Assembly: GCF_008974245.1 (NCBI RefSeq)
Contig: NZ_BBZI01000009.1
Span: forward strand, 538,656 to 602,655
Direction: 5' to 3'
Source of the DNA: Streptomyces abyssomicinicus
GTDB lineage: Bacteria > Actinomycetota > Actinomycetes > Streptomycetales > Streptomycetaceae
Length of the DNA stretch: 64,000 bases
Part shown: positions 16,873-25,512 of the stretch, in pieces
Position numbering within the stretch: position 1 is the first letter of the stretch
Layout: the number at the start of each line of letters is the position of its first letter
The notes under the pieces: model-generated
Told to the model about the DNA's origin: nothing
Seen by the model: the letters and a program-made list of their open reading frames with translations, nothing else
Database searches by the model: none
Program-made: the position numbers and the translations under genes

Positions 16873-17490
16873 CTATACCCAACCTCGTTCACGAGCGGTA
16901 CGCGCCGCCGTATGACGGTTCTCGGCGCCCAGCTTGGAGACGGCCGAGGACAGGTAGTTCCGGACGGTGCCCTGGGAGAGCCCGGCCCGCTCCGCGATCT
17001 CCGCGACCGGCGCCCCGTCCGAGGCCAGCTCCAGCACCTCGGCCTCCCGCGCGGTCAGCGGGGAGTCCCCCGCGGAGATCGCGTCGGCCGCCAACTCCGG
17101 GTCGACGTAACGGTTCCCCGCGTGCACGGTGCGGATGATCTCGGCCAGCCGCCGGGCGCTCACCGTCTTCGGCACGAACCCGCGCACCCCCGCCGCCAGC
17201 GCCCGCTTGAGGTGGCCGGGCTGCCCGTGGCTGGTCACCACCATCACCCTGCAACCGGGCAGCTCGGCCCGCAGCGCTGTGGCGACCTTCACACCGTCGA
17301 GCCCCGGCATCTGCAGGTCCAGCACGGCCACGTCGGGCCGGTGCGCCCGCGCCATGGCGAGCGCCTCGGGTCCGGTGGCGGCTTCGGCGACCACCACCAG
17401 GTCGTCCTCCAGGGCGAGCAGCGCGGCCAGCGCGCCGCGGATCAGGTGCTCGTCGTCGGCGAGCAGCAGCCGCACCGTGGTGGTGGTCAC
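16873..17490 (-). CDS. NarL/LuxR-family response regulator
   Basis: This 205-aa regulator has a receiver domain (about residues 6-120) with acidic pair DD at 12-13, phospho-acceptor Asp58 in VAVLDLQMPG, the switch Thr in VMVVTSHG and Lys in FVPKTVSA. The C-terminal LuxR helix-turn-helix (about 145-200) reads LTAREAEVLELASDGAPVAE, then GLSQGTVRNYLSSAVSKLGA. The GTG start overlaps the end of the histidine kinase gene by four bases, so the pair is co-translated. The adjacent ABC exporter, with an inverted-repeat site in front of it, is the likely target, as in DesR/LiaR-type systems; that link is inference. Confidence 0.94.
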   Translation of the reverse strand: MTTTTVRLLLADDEHLIRGALAALLALEDDLVVVAEAATGPEALAMARAHRPDVAVLDLQMPGLDGVKVATALRAELPGCRVMVVTSHGQPGHLKRALAAGVRGFVPKTVSARRLAEIIRTVHAGNRYVDPELAADAISAGDSPLTAREAEVLELASDGAPVAEIAERAGLSQGTVRNYLSSAVSKLGAENRHTAARTARERGWV

Positions 17491-18806
17491 GAGGCGGCCT
17501 CCCGCACGGCCCGCCGCTCCGAACGGACGGCGGACGCCGGAACCTCCGCGACCAGCCGGAACGTGTCACCGAAGTCACCGGCTTCACGCGCGTCACCGGC
17601 AGCACCGGCTTCACCGGCAGCACCGGCACCGCGCGCGTCACGCGCGTCACGCGCCGGACCGGCGTCGCCCGCCGGACCCGCGGTGAGCGTCCCGCCCACC
17701 GCCGCCAGCCGTTCGCGCAGCCCGGCCAGTCCCGAGCCGCCGGGTCCGCCGGCGGCCCGCGCCCCGTCGTTCTCCACGGTCAGCACCACTCGTCCGTCCT
17801 TCCTGCCGACGGTCACCACGCACCGCCGGGCGTTCCCGTGCCGCAGCACGTTGGTCGTCGCCTCCCGCACCACCCAGGCCAGCGCCGACTGCGTCTCGGC
17901 CGGCAGCTCGGGAGCGGCCACGGACACCTCGCAGGTGATCCCGGCGGCCTCCAGCACGCCCCGGGCGCCGGCGATCTCGACGCCGAGGTCGGCCTGGCGG
18001 TAGCCCCGCACCACCGCGCGCACCTCGCGCTGCGACTCCTGGGCGATCCGTTCGACCTCGGTCATCTGGTCCACCGCCTCGGGCCGTCCGCGCCGTGCCA
18101 GTTCCACGGCCAGCTCGCTCTTCAGCGCGATCACCGCGAGGTTGCGCCCGAGCACGTCGTGCAGGTCCCGCCCGAACCGCAGACGCTCCTCGGCGACCGC
18201 CAGCCGGGCCCGGTTCTCCCGGGCCTCGTCCAGCTCGTAGACGGCGTCGAGCAGCCAGACCGTGAAGACGGAGGTGAAGGCCATGAAGCCGGTGATGAGC
18301 AGGACGGCGAGGGAGGCCACGAGAGCGGAGGCGACGGGCATGCCGTCCGCCACGGTCACCACGCCCGTCCCCACCCCGAAGCCGGCCACCGCGGCGGGGA
18401 TCCGGGCCCGGTTGCGGACGCCGAGGACCATGATGCCGCCGCCGAAGGCCAGCACCATCGCGAAGACCGCGCCGGCCGTCTGCCGGACGGGGTCCGCGCC
18501 CGTCCGGCCCGCCAGCAGTACCGCTCCCACCGCCACCACGGCGGTCACCGCGCCGAGGGTGTACGTCAGACGCCGCGGGTGCTCACGCAGGCCGCGCGTC
18601 CAGTCCAGGGCGCGCGAGGCGGTCACCGCGCACAGGGCGGCGTGGACGACGACCACCAGGACCACGGGCACCGCGTCGGGGAACCCGAGGGGAGCCGCCA
18701 GCGGCACCGCAGCGCCGGCCTCGGTCAGGGCGAAGCCGTGGAACGACCACCTGGTGTACGTCTCCACCTTCGCCGGGGTGCTCTTCCTCCCCCACCACTG
18801 CCGCAC
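17487..18806 (-). CDS. HisKA_3-type sensor histidine kinase
   Basis: This 439-aa membrane kinase has about five to six hydrophobic segments between residues 25 and 190 and very short loops, so it probably senses the membrane itself. The dimerisation/phospho-acceptor box is RFGRDLHDVLGRNLAVIALK, with His216. The ATPase domain (about 310-430) shows VREATTNVLRHGNA (N box) and GGSGLAGLRERL (G box). An Ala/Gly/Asp-rich insertion made of GDAGPARDAR-like repeats separates the G box from the last strand. The GTG at 18806 has GGAGGAGAGG upstream. It partners with the response regulator that overlaps its end, next to the ABC exporter. Confidence 0.94.
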   Translation of the reverse strand: MRQWWGRKSTPAKVETYTRWSFHGFALTEAGAAVPLAAPLGFPDAVPVVLVVVVHAALCAVTASRALDWTRGLREHPRRLTYTLGAVTAVVAVGAVLLAGRTGADPVRQTAGAVFAMVLAFGGGIMVLGVRNRARIPAAVAGFGVGTGVVTVADGMPVASALVASLAVLLITGFMAFTSVFTVWLLDAVYELDEARENRARLAVAEERLRFGRDLHDVLGRNLAVIALKSELAVELARRGRPEAVDQMTEVERIAQESQREVRAVVRGYRQADLGVEIAGARGVLEAAGITCEVSVAAPELPAETQSALAWVVREATTNVLRHGNARRCVVTVGRKDGRVVLTVENDGARAAGGPGGSGLAGLRERLAAVGGTLTAGPAGDAGPARDARDARGAGAAGEAGAAGDAREAGDFGDTFRLVAEVPASAVRSERRAVREAAS

Positions 18807-18831
18807 GCGACGTCCTCTCCTCCGTACTGGG

Positions 18832-18876
18832 GCCGTACCGGCCGTACCGGCCGTACCGGCCGTACCGGCCGTACCG
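18832..18876. repeat. 9-bp tandem repeat, five copies
   Basis: Five perfect copies of GCCGTACCG lie between the ABC permease gene and the kinase gene, about 25 bases upstream of the kinase start on the coding strand. They would fall in the transcript leader. Confidence 0.9.
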
Positions 18877-18947
18877 GGGCCGTGGGGCCCTCTGCACCGG
18901 CGCTCTTCGGACCCTCCTGCACGGCGCCCTTCGGCCCCGTCAGGACC

Positions 18948-19754
18948 TCAGCGCCGGGGGTCCCAGCGGAACCACCGCCGTACAGCAAACACGGCCACCG
19001 CGATCCAGGCCAGCGCGGTGACCACGGCGGTCAGCGCCTCACCGGCCGTCATGGTCCCGAGCCAGCCCTCACGGATCAGGCGGATCGCCGGGGACAGCGG
19101 CAGCAGGTCGCACACCGCGGCCATCTCGTCGGGCATCGCCTCGGTGGGGAACGCCATACCGGAACTGAGCAGGGTCACGAAGAGGAACGGCAGCGAGGAG
19201 ACCTGGCTGCTCTCCACGGTCCGGGTGAGGCCGGCCGTCGCCGCGCCCAGCGCCGCGCACAGGAGGGTGCCCAGCACCACGCCCAGCACCAGCAGGTGCG
19301 GCGCCCGGGGCGCGCCGATGTCCAGCAGCGCGGCGCAGACCGCACCCATCAGCAGCGACTGGACCACGCTGACGGCGAGCACGGGGACGGCCGCGCCGCC
19401 GAGGATCTCGGCGTCGGAGGCCTCCCCGGTCCGCAGCCGCTTCAGCACCAGCTCCTCGCGGCGGGCGACGTAGGTGGAGACCAGCGTGGAGTAGACCGCG
19501 AAGAGCAGCGAGAAGCCGATCCCGGAGGTCAGCATCATCACGCCGAGACTGAGTCCATGGGCCGCCAGGTCGATCTCCCGCATGCCCTGGTGGACGCTGA
19601 ACGGCAGCAGCAGCGGGACGAACAGGGCGGTGATCACGGCACTGCGGTTGCGCAGCAGCAGCGTGAACTCGGCCCGGCTCAGTGCCAGCAGACGGCCGGC
19701 GGGGGTGGTCGCGCCGCTCCGCGGGGTGCGAGTGGCGATCGTGGGGGTGCTCAT
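18948..19754 (-). CDS. ABC-2 type transporter permease
   Basis: This 268-aa membrane subunit of an ABC exporter has six hydrophobic segments, including AVITALFVPLLLPFSV, LSLGVMMLTSGIGFSLLFAV, LLMGAVCAALLDIGA and LVLGVVLGTLLCAALGAA. ABC-2 features are TYVARREELVLKRLRTGEAS and SSLPFLFVTLLSSGMAFPTE. The ATG at 19754 sits in an ATGA overlap with the ATPase stop and has GAGAAGG upstream. It is the second gene of the exporter operon and may read on into the kinase/regulator pair 140 bases downstream. Confidence 0.93.
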   Translation of the reverse strand: MSTPTIATRTPRSGATTPAGRLLALSRAEFTLLLRNRSAVITALFVPLLLPFSVHQGMREIDLAAHGLSLGVMMLTSGIGFSLLFAVYSTLVSTYVARREELVLKRLRTGEASDAEILGGAAVPVLAVSVVQSLLMGAVCAALLDIGAPRAPHLLVLGVVLGTLLCAALGAATAGLTRTVESSQVSSLPFLFVTLLSSGMAFPTEAMPDEMAAVCDLLPLSPAIRLIREGWLGTMTAGEALTAVVTALAWIAVAVFAVRRWFRWDPRR

Positions 19755-20773
19755 GCTGCCTTCTCCGTCTTCTCCGTCTCGCGGGCGGCGCCCTGGCCGG
19801 CGCCCTGGCCGGCGGCCCGGCCGGTCCCCGGCTTGCCCGGCCGTCCGCCGGCCTCGCGGGCGATGTCGAGGAACGCCTCCTCCAGGGACGCGGACCGCAC
19901 GTCGAGCCGCCGCAGTTCCACGCCCTCGGCGGCCGCCCAGGTCAGCAGCTCGGTGGCGGTCCGCTGCAGCTCGCGGGTGTGCAGCCGCAGCAGCGTGCCC
20001 TCGGTCTCGTGGCCGACGACGCCCATCGGGGCGAGCGGCGGCAGGTCGCCCGGCAGACGGCCGGGCGGCAGCTCGAACGAGATCCGGGACGGCCGGGCGG
20101 CGGTCACCTCGGCCGGTGTGCCGGAGGCGGCGATCCGGCCCTCGTGGAGGATGGCCAGCCGGTCGGCCAGGTCCTCGGCCTCCTCCAGGTAATGGGTGGT
20201 CAGCAGCACGGTGGTGCCCTGGTCGCGCAGCGCCCGGACCAGCTCCCAGGTCTCCCGGCGGCCCTCGGCGTCCAGGCCGGTGGTGGGCTCGTCCAGGAAC
20301 AGCACCTCGGGGTCGCCCAGCAGGGCCAGCGCCAGGTCCAGACGCCGGCGTTCGCCGCCGGACAGCTGCTTGACCTTCACGCCGGTGCGGTGGCCGAGCC
20401 CGACCAGTTCCAGGACCTCGCCCTCGGGGCGGGCGCCGCTGGTGCAGCCGGCCCACATGCGGGCCGTCTCGGCGACGGACAGCCCGGCCGGGAAGCCGCC
20501 TTCCTGGAGCATCACGCCGGTGCGGGGACGGACGGCGGCGCGTTCGCGGTACGGGTCGTGCCCCAGTACCCGGATGCGCCCGCCGGCCGGGCGGTCCATG
20601 CCCTCCAGCAGCTCCACGGTCGAGGTCTTGCCCGCCCCGTTGGTGCCGAGGAGCGCGAAGACCTCGCCGCGGTCCACCGAGAAGGAGATGCCGCGCACCG
20701 CCTCGTACCCGCCCTTGTAGACGCGGCGGAGGTCGGTGACCTCAATCACCCGCTCACCCTTGCTGATGTCCAT
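19751..20773 (-). CDS. ABC transporter ATP-binding protein
   Basis: This 340-aa DrrA-type ATPase drives the ABC-2 permease it overlaps. Walker A is LLGTNGAGKTSTVE (about residues 41-54). The signature is VKQLSGGERRRLDLALALLG. Walker B is VLFLDEPTTGLD, the H-loop is VLLTTHYLEEAEDLADRL, and there is a C-terminal regulatory extension. I start at the ATG at 20773 (DISKGERVIEV), which has GGGAGG eight bases upstream. A longer frame to 20806 would add a cysteine-containing tail with no support. The substrate is unknown; similar systems export lipids, drugs or antibiotics. Confidence 0.94.
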   Translation of the reverse strand: MDISKGERVIEVTDLRRVYKGGYEAVRGISFSVDRGEVFALLGTNGAGKTSTVELLEGMDRPAGGRIRVLGHDPYRERAAVRPRTGVMLQEGGFPAGLSVAETARMWAGCTSGARPEGEVLELVGLGHRTGVKVKQLSGGERRRLDLALALLGDPEVLFLDEPTTGLDAEGRRETWELVRALRDQGTTVLLTTHYLEEAEDLADRLAILHEGRIAASGTPAEVTAARPSRISFELPPGRLPGDLPPLAPMGVVGHETEGTLLRLHTRELQRTATELLTWAAAEGVELRRLDVRSASLEEAFLDIAREAGGRPGKPGTGRAAGQGAGQGAARETEKTEKAA

Positions 20774-20816
20774 GACCTCAGCCTCCCGTCGGGCGGGGGC
20801 GCACAACAGTGCCTCG

Positions 20817-20843
20817 TGTCATCGGCTCGTATGACAAATGTCA
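20817..20843. promoter_or_regulatory. Candidate response-regulator operator upstream of the ABC genes
   Basis: TGTCAT and ATGACA form an inverted repeat with an 8-base spacer (20817-20836), followed at once by TGTCA, so three half-sites are present within 27 bases. It lies 44 bases upstream of the ATPase start. NarL-type regulators of membrane-stress exporters bind sites of this general form. Confidence 0.5.
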
Positions 20844-20894
20844 GTCGAGATCCGATGATCCGAAGGGCGCCGGAAAGTGAGTGGGGGAGAACGC

Positions 20895-20926
20895 CGAAGG
20901 CCCCGGTCGTATGACCGGGGCCTTCG
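20895..20926 (-). terminator. Terminator of the tRNA-Gly pair
   Basis: CGAAGGCCCCGGTC pairs with GACCGGGGCCTTCG across a 4-base loop, 7 bases beyond the tRNA-Gly(GCC) 3' end. Confidence 0.85.
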
Positions 20927-20933
20927 AAACTGG

Positions 20934-21006
20934 AGCGGACGACGAGGCTCGAACTCGCGACCTCAACCTTGGCAAGGTTGCGCTCTACCAACTGAGCTAC
21001 GTCCGC
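20934..21006 (-). tRNA. tRNA-Gly(GCC), copy 2
   Basis: 73 bases, identical to the copy at 16777-16849, with anticodon GCC. It follows tRNA-Gly(TCC) in the same transcript direction. Confidence 0.96.
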
Positions 21007-21091
21007 ATTGCCTCCGACCGGCTTTCACCGATCGGCGCGTGGTCCAGCCTACCGGATGCGGAGGGGTGCTCCGTACCGATGGACCGGTGAG

Positions 21092-21163
21092 AGCGGGTGA
21101 CAGGAATCGCACACTGCGCCTCCCCCCTGGAAGGGGGGTGTTCTACTACTGAACTACACCCGC
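21092..21163 (-). tRNA. tRNA-Gly(TCC)
   Basis: 72 bases. The acceptor GCGGGTG pairs with CACCCGC. The anticodon stem CCCCC/GGGGG carries loop CTTCCAG, anticodon TCC. Confidence 0.95.
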
Positions 21164-21365
21164 ACGGTTCGGGGTTCCGGCCTTTCGGCCTTGCCCCTCG
21201 GCGTGCCTGAACTCTAACTGATCACCTGGGGTGCAGCGCAAGTCCATTCCCCGGACGGGTGACCGCGAGGTGCCCGCCGCCCCCGCGGCATGGCGGGCGG
21301 CCGGGCAGCCGGGCAGCGTTCAGGCGGACCGCCGGGTCTCTCGGGTCGCGGGCCGGGCCGCCCGC

Positions 21366-21686
21366 TCAGCCGCGGGCGGCGGCGAAGGCCTCGTAGACCC
21401 GCTTGGGGATCCGGCCGCGGGCCGGCACCTCCATGGCGTGCGCCTGGGCCCACGCCCGCACGGCCGCCGGGTCGGGCGCGACCTCGGTCTGCCGGTAGAC
21501 CTTTCCGGACCGGGCCCGCTTGCGGCCTGCTTCCACGTACGGGGCGAGCGCGGCGCGCAGTTTCCCGGCATTCGTTTCGTTCAGGTCGATCTCGTACGTC
21601 CGGCCGTCGAGGCCGAAAGCGACCGTTTCCGCCGCCTCCGAGCCGTCGATGTCGTCGGAGAGGGTGACCACGACACGCTGAGCCAC
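21366..21686 (-). CDS. lsr2: Lsr2-family nucleoid-associated protein
   Basis: This 106-aa xenogeneic silencer bridges AT-rich DNA. The N-terminal dimerisation domain (AQRVVVTLSDDIDGSEAAET and AFGLDGRTYEIDL) and the C-terminal DNA-binding domain with the AT-hook-like RGRIP in HAMEVPARGRIPKRVYEAF are textbook. The Arg-Gly-Arg core inserts in the minor groove. I chose the GTG at 21686, nine bases after AGGAAGGA. A longer open frame upstream is basic and low-complexity. Streptomyces usually carry two paralogues, and this may be either one. Confidence 0.93.
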   Translation of the reverse strand: MAQRVVVTLSDDIDGSEAAETVAFGLDGRTYEIDLNETNAGKLRAALAPYVEAGRKRARSGKVYRQTEVAPDPAAVRAWAQAHAMEVPARGRIPKRVYEAFAAARG

Positions 21687-22073
21687 GAGATTCGGTCCTT
21701 CCTGCGGGATCCCGTCGGTTTCCCGGGCGCCGCTGAAACGGCGTGACGTGCGCGAACGTCGTCCGGGAAAGCGGCGCGGATCACCGGGCCGTCCGGTCGG
21801 TACCGGCCGAGGCGTCAACGGCCGGTAATTCCTTTGTACAGTGCTGTTCGTCGAAATGGGAAGTGCGGGTAAATCATTTCACGCACTCGGGCCCGATATC
21901 CAGGAGATTCCACCCGGAGTTTTTCCGGCGGTTCGGTGATCATCCGCGACAATCCCGGTGCGCTCAGGGAGGAGGTGATCCGCGACACGTGCTTTCCTCC
22001 TAATCTACTCGCGTAGAAATTCTGTCCGGGTAGTCTGAAGGAACCTGCTCAGCACCACACATCGGGAGTGCCA
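21687..22073. other. Divergent control region between lsr2 and purSQL
   Basis: 387 bases, noticeably AT-richer than its surroundings around 21830-21900, with no gene visible. It must hold the promoters of lsr2 (leftward) and purSQL (rightward). A 14-base inverted repeat, TCTAC-TCGC-GTAGA, sits at 22004-22017, 57 bases before purS, and could be an operator. Confidence 0.6.
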
Positions 22074-22337
22074 GTGGCACGCGTCGTAGTCGACGTCATG
22101 CTCAAGCCGGAGATCCTCGACCCCCAGGGCCAGGCGGTCCAGCGCGCGCTGCCGCGCCTCGGTTTCGAGGGCATCTCCGACGTCCGTCAGGGAAAGCGTT
22201 TCGAGCTCGAGGTCGACGGTCCCGTCGACGATGCGGCGCTCGCCCGTATCCACGAGCTCGCCGAGACCTTCCTCGCCAACACCGTGATCGAGGACTTCAC
22301 CGTCAAGGTGGAGGAAGTCGCGGAGGCCGCGAAGTGA
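22074..22337 (+). CDS. purS: FGAM synthase subunit PurS
   Basis: This 87-aa small subunit of the three-part formylglycinamidine ribonucleotide synthase bridges PurQ and PurL and helps channel ammonia. It shows the family signature ARVVVDVMLKPEILDPQGQA and RLGFEGISDVRQGKRFELEV. I chose the GTG at 22074 over the one two codons earlier because the conserved protein begins there and GGGAG lies at proper spacing. It overlaps purQ by four bases (GTGA). Confidence 0.96.
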   Translation: MARVVVDVMLKPEILDPQGQAVQRALPRLGFEGISDVRQGKRFELEVDGPVDDAALARIHELAETFLANTVIEDFTVKVEEVAEAAK

Positions 22338-23035
22338 CCACCCGTATCGGCGTCGTCACTTTTCCGGGAAGCCTCGACGACCGTGACGCGCAGCGCGCGA
22401 TCCGGATCGCGGGGGCCGAGCCGGTCGCCCTCTGGCACAAGGACAAGGACCTCAAGCAGGTCGACGCGGTCGTCCTGCCCGGCGGTTTCTCCTACGGCGA
22501 CTACCTGCGGGCCGGTGCCATCTCCCGCTTCTCGCCGGTGATGGAGACGCTCATCGACCAGGCGAAGGCCGGTCTTCCGGTCCTCGGCATCTGCAACGGA
22601 TTCCAGATCCTCGCCGAGACGCACCTGCTTCCCGGCGCGATGCTGCGCAACAACCACCTGCACTTCATCTGCCGCGAGCAGAAGCTGCGGGTGGAGAACG
22701 CGGCCACCGCCTGGACCTCGGACTACGAGGCGGGCCAGGAGATCCTGATCCCGCTGAAGAACGCCGACGGCCGCTACACCGCGGACGAGTACACGCTCGA
22801 CAAGCTGGAGGCCGAGGGCCGGGTCGCGTTCCGCTACCTGACCGACGGCCCCGACGCGGACGGCTACGGCAACCCCAACGGCTCGCTGCGGAACATCGCC
22901 GGCATCACCAACGAGGCGGGCAACGTCGTCGGCCTGATGCCGCACCCGGAGCACGCCGTGGAGTCCCTCACCGGCGGCGGCACCGACGGTCTGCCGTTCT
23001 TCACCTCGATCATCAAGAAGCTGGTCAGCGCATGA
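22334..23035 (+). CDS. purQ: FGAM synthase subunit PurQ (glutaminase)
   Basis: This 233-aa class I glutamine amidotransferase supplies ammonia to PurL. The nucleophile is Cys87 in LPVLGICNGFQ. The His and Glu of the triad lie in MPHPEHAVE near residue 208. The substrate-binding segment VLPGGFSYGDYLRAGA is at 47-62. It is translationally coupled to purS before it and purL after it, both by four-base overlaps. Confidence 0.97.
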   Translation: MTTRIGVVTFPGSLDDRDAQRAIRIAGAEPVALWHKDKDLKQVDAVVLPGGFSYGDYLRAGAISRFSPVMETLIDQAKAGLPVLGICNGFQILAETHLLPGAMLRNNHLHFICREQKLRVENAATAWTSDYEAGQEILIPLKNADGRYTADEYTLDKLEAEGRVAFRYLTDGPDADGYGNPNGSLRNIAGITNEAGNVVGLMPHPEHAVESLTGGGTDGLPFFTSIIKKLVSA

Positions 23036-25293
23036 GCCGCACCCCTCTGGACACGGTCGAGCACGCGGCCGGGACCCCCGACGTGGAGCAGCCCTGGGCC
23101 GAGCTCGGCCTGAGCAAGGACGAGTACGCCCGGATCCGCGAGATCCTCGGCCGCCGCCCGACCGGCGCCGAGCTCGCCATGTACTCGGTGATGTGGTCCG
23201 AGCACTGCTCCTACAAGTCCTCCAAGGTCCACCTGCGCCAGTTCGGCGAGAAGGCCCCGCAGTCCGAGGCGATGCTGGTCGGCATCGGCGAGAACGCCGG
23301 CGTCGTCGACGTCGGCCAGGGCTACGCGGTCACCTTCAAGGTGGAGTCGCACAACCACCCGTCGTACGTGGAGCCCTACCAGGGCGCCGCGACCGGCGTC
23401 GGCGGCATCGTGCGCGACATCATCGCCATGGGCGCCCGCCCGGTCGCCGTGGTCGACCCGCTGCGCTTCGGCGCGGCCGACCACCCCGACACCCGGCGCG
23501 TGCTGCCCGGCGTGGTCGCGGGCATCAGCGGCTACGGCAACTGCCTCGGCCTGCCCAACATCGGCGGCGAGGTCGTCTTCGACGCCTGCTACCAGGGCAA
23601 CCCGCTGGTCAACGCCGGTGCCATCGGCGTGATGCGCCACGAGGACATCCACCTGGCCAAGGCGTCCGGCGCCGGCAACAAGGTCATCCTCTACGGCGCC
23701 CGCACCGGCGGCGACGGCATCGGCGGCGCGTCGATCCTCGCCTCCGAGACCTTCGACGACGCCAAGCCGTCGAAGCGCCCCGCGGTCCAGGTCGGCGACC
23801 CGTTCCAGGAGAAGCTCCTCATCGAGTGCACCCTGGAGGCCTTCCAGGAGAAGCTCGTCGTCGGCATCCAGGACCTCGGCGCGGCCGGTCTGTCCTGCGC
23901 CACCTCCGAGCTGGCCTCCAACGGCTCCGGCGGCATGCGCGTCGAGCTCGACGACGTGCCGCTGCGCGACTCCACGCTCTCGCCCGAGGAAATCCTCATG
24001 AGCGAGTCGCAGGAGCGCATGTGCGCCGTGGTCGAACCGTCGAAGGTCGACCGCTTCCTGGAGATCTGCGAGAAGTGGGACGTCATCGCCACCGTCATCG
24101 GTGAGGTGACCGACGGCGACCGCCTGGAGATCTACTGGCACGGCGGCAAGATCGTCGACGTCGACCCGCGGACCGTGGCCCACGAGGGCCCGGTCTACGA
24201 CCGCCCGTACGCGCGCCCCGACTGGCAGGACGCGCTGCAGGCCGACGACGCGGCCAAGCTGCCCCGCCCGGAGAACGCCGACGAGCTGCGGGCCCAGGTC
24301 CTCCAGCTGGTCGGGTCCCCGAACCAGGCCTCCAAGTCCTGGATCACCTCGCAGTACGACCACCTGGTGCAGGGCAACACGGTCCTGGCCCGCACCGAGG
24401 GCGACTCCGGCATGATCCGGGTCGACGAGGAGACCGGCCTCGGCGTCGCCATCGCCACGGACGGCAACGGCCGCTACGCGAAGCTCGACCCGTACACGGG
24501 CGCCCAGCTCGCGCTGGCCGAGGCCTACCGCAACGTGGCCGCCACCGGCGCCAAGCCGCTGGCCGTCTCGGACTGCCTCAACTTCGGTTCCCCCGAGGAC
24601 CCGGCGGTGATGTGGCAGTTCGTGGAGGCCGTGCGCGGTCTGGCGGACGGCTGCCTCCAGCTGGGCACGCCGGTCACCGGCGGCAACGTCTCGCTCTACA
24701 ACCAGACGGGCACCGCCGCCATCCACCCGACGCCGGTCGTCGCCGTGCTCGGCGTGATCGACGACGTGGCCCGCCGTACCCCGGTCGCCTTCCGTGAGGA
24801 GGGTCAGCTGATCTACCTGCTCGGCGACACGGAGCCGGAGTTCGGCGGCTCGGCCTGGTCCCAGGTCGTCCACGACCACCTCGGCGGCCTGCCGCCCAAG
24901 GTGGACCTGGAGCGGGAGCGGCTGCTCGGCGAGATCCTGATCTCCGCCTCGCGGGACGGGATGGTCGACGCAGCGCACGACCTGTCCGACGGCGGTCTGA
25001 TCCAGGCCGTGGTCGAGTCCTCCCTCGAGGGCGGGGTCGGCGCGCGGCTGGTCGTTCCGGACGGGCTGGACGCGTTCACCTTCCTGTTCTCCGAGTCCGC
25101 GGGCCGGGCCGTCGTGTCCGTGCCGCGTTCGGAGGAGCTGCGCTTCACCGACATGTGCGGGGCGCGGGGGCTGCCGGCCACCCGGATCGGCGTGGTCGAC
25201 GGTGACGCCGTCGAGCTCCAGGGCGAGTTCACGCTGCCGCTCGCGGAACTCCGCGAGGCGCACCAGGGCGTGATCGAGGGTCTGCTGGCCTGA
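23032..25293 (+). CDS. purL: FGAM synthase subunit PurL
   Basis: This 753-aa ATP-dependent synthetase subunit is of the small type that needs PurQ and PurS. It converts FGAR to FGAM. It is built from two AIRS-like halves. The first shows MWSEHCSYKSSKVHLRQF, VESHNHPSYVEPYQGAATGV and GGIVRDIIAMGARPVAVVD. The second shows SPNQASKSWITSQYDHLVQ, VAIATDGNGRYAKLDPYTGA and LQLGTPVTGGNVSLYNQ. A C-terminal stretch reads HDLSDGGLIQAVVESSLEGG. It is the last gene of the purSQL operon, followed by a hairpin at 25327. Confidence 0.97.
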   Translation: MSRTPLDTVEHAAGTPDVEQPWAELGLSKDEYARIREILGRRPTGAELAMYSVMWSEHCSYKSSKVHLRQFGEKAPQSEAMLVGIGENAGVVDVGQGYAVTFKVESHNHPSYVEPYQGAATGVGGIVRDIIAMGARPVAVVDPLRFGAADHPDTRRVLPGVVAGISGYGNCLGLPNIGGEVVFDACYQGNPLVNAGAIGVMRHEDIHLAKASGAGNKVILYGARTGGDGIGGASILASETFDDAKPSKRPAVQVGDPFQEKLLIECTLEAFQEKLVVGIQDLGAAGLSCATSELASNGSGGMRVELDDVPLRDSTLSPEEILMSESQERMCAVVEPSKVDRFLEICEKWDVIATVIGEVTDGDRLEIYWHGGKIVDVDPRTVAHEGPVYDRPYARPDWQDALQADDAAKLPRPENADELRAQVLQLVGSPNQASKSWITSQYDHLVQGNTVLARTEGDSGMIRVDEETGLGVAIATDGNGRYAKLDPYTGAQLALAEAYRNVAATGAKPLAVSDCLNFGSPEDPAVMWQFVEAVRGLADGCLQLGTPVTGGNVSLYNQTGTAAIHPTPVVAVLGVIDDVARRTPVAFREEGQLIYLLGDTEPEFGGSAWSQVVHDHLGGLPPKVDLERERLLGEILISASRDGMVDAAHDLSDGGLIQAVVESSLEGGVGARLVVPDGLDAFTFLFSESAGRAVVSVPRSEELRFTDMCGARGLPATRIGVVDGDAVELQGEFTLPLAELREAHQGVIEGLLA

Positions 25294-25326
25294 TCCCGCA
25301 TCACGCGGCCTGATCCCGCAGCACCG

Positions 25327-25363
25327 AGGCACCCGGTACCGCGTCACGCGGCGCCGGGTGCCT
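25327..25363 (+). terminator. Terminator after purL
   Basis: AGGCACCCGG pairs with CCGGGTGCCT around a 17-base loop that itself contains a short CGCGT/ACGCG pairing. Confidence 0.75.
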
Positions 25364-25512
25364 TCGCGTTCGCCCCCCGCCCCTCCGGCGCCTGCCGCGT
25401 GCCGGCCCCTCGCCCGCGCCCTTGGGCGTCCCGGCGGCGGGAGACGGAAGGAGGGCGGCCGGGTCGCGGGGGGAGGGACGGCGGGAGCGGCACAGGCGCT
25501 ACCCTCGCCGGC

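Noticed and set aside
16873..20773. The two-component/ABC cassette as an integrated mobile element at tRNA-Gly
   Set aside because: The flanking repeats are two complete tRNA genes rather than a tRNA plus fragment, the cassette has normal host codon bias, and no mobility gene is present. Kept only as a recombination-prone arrangement.
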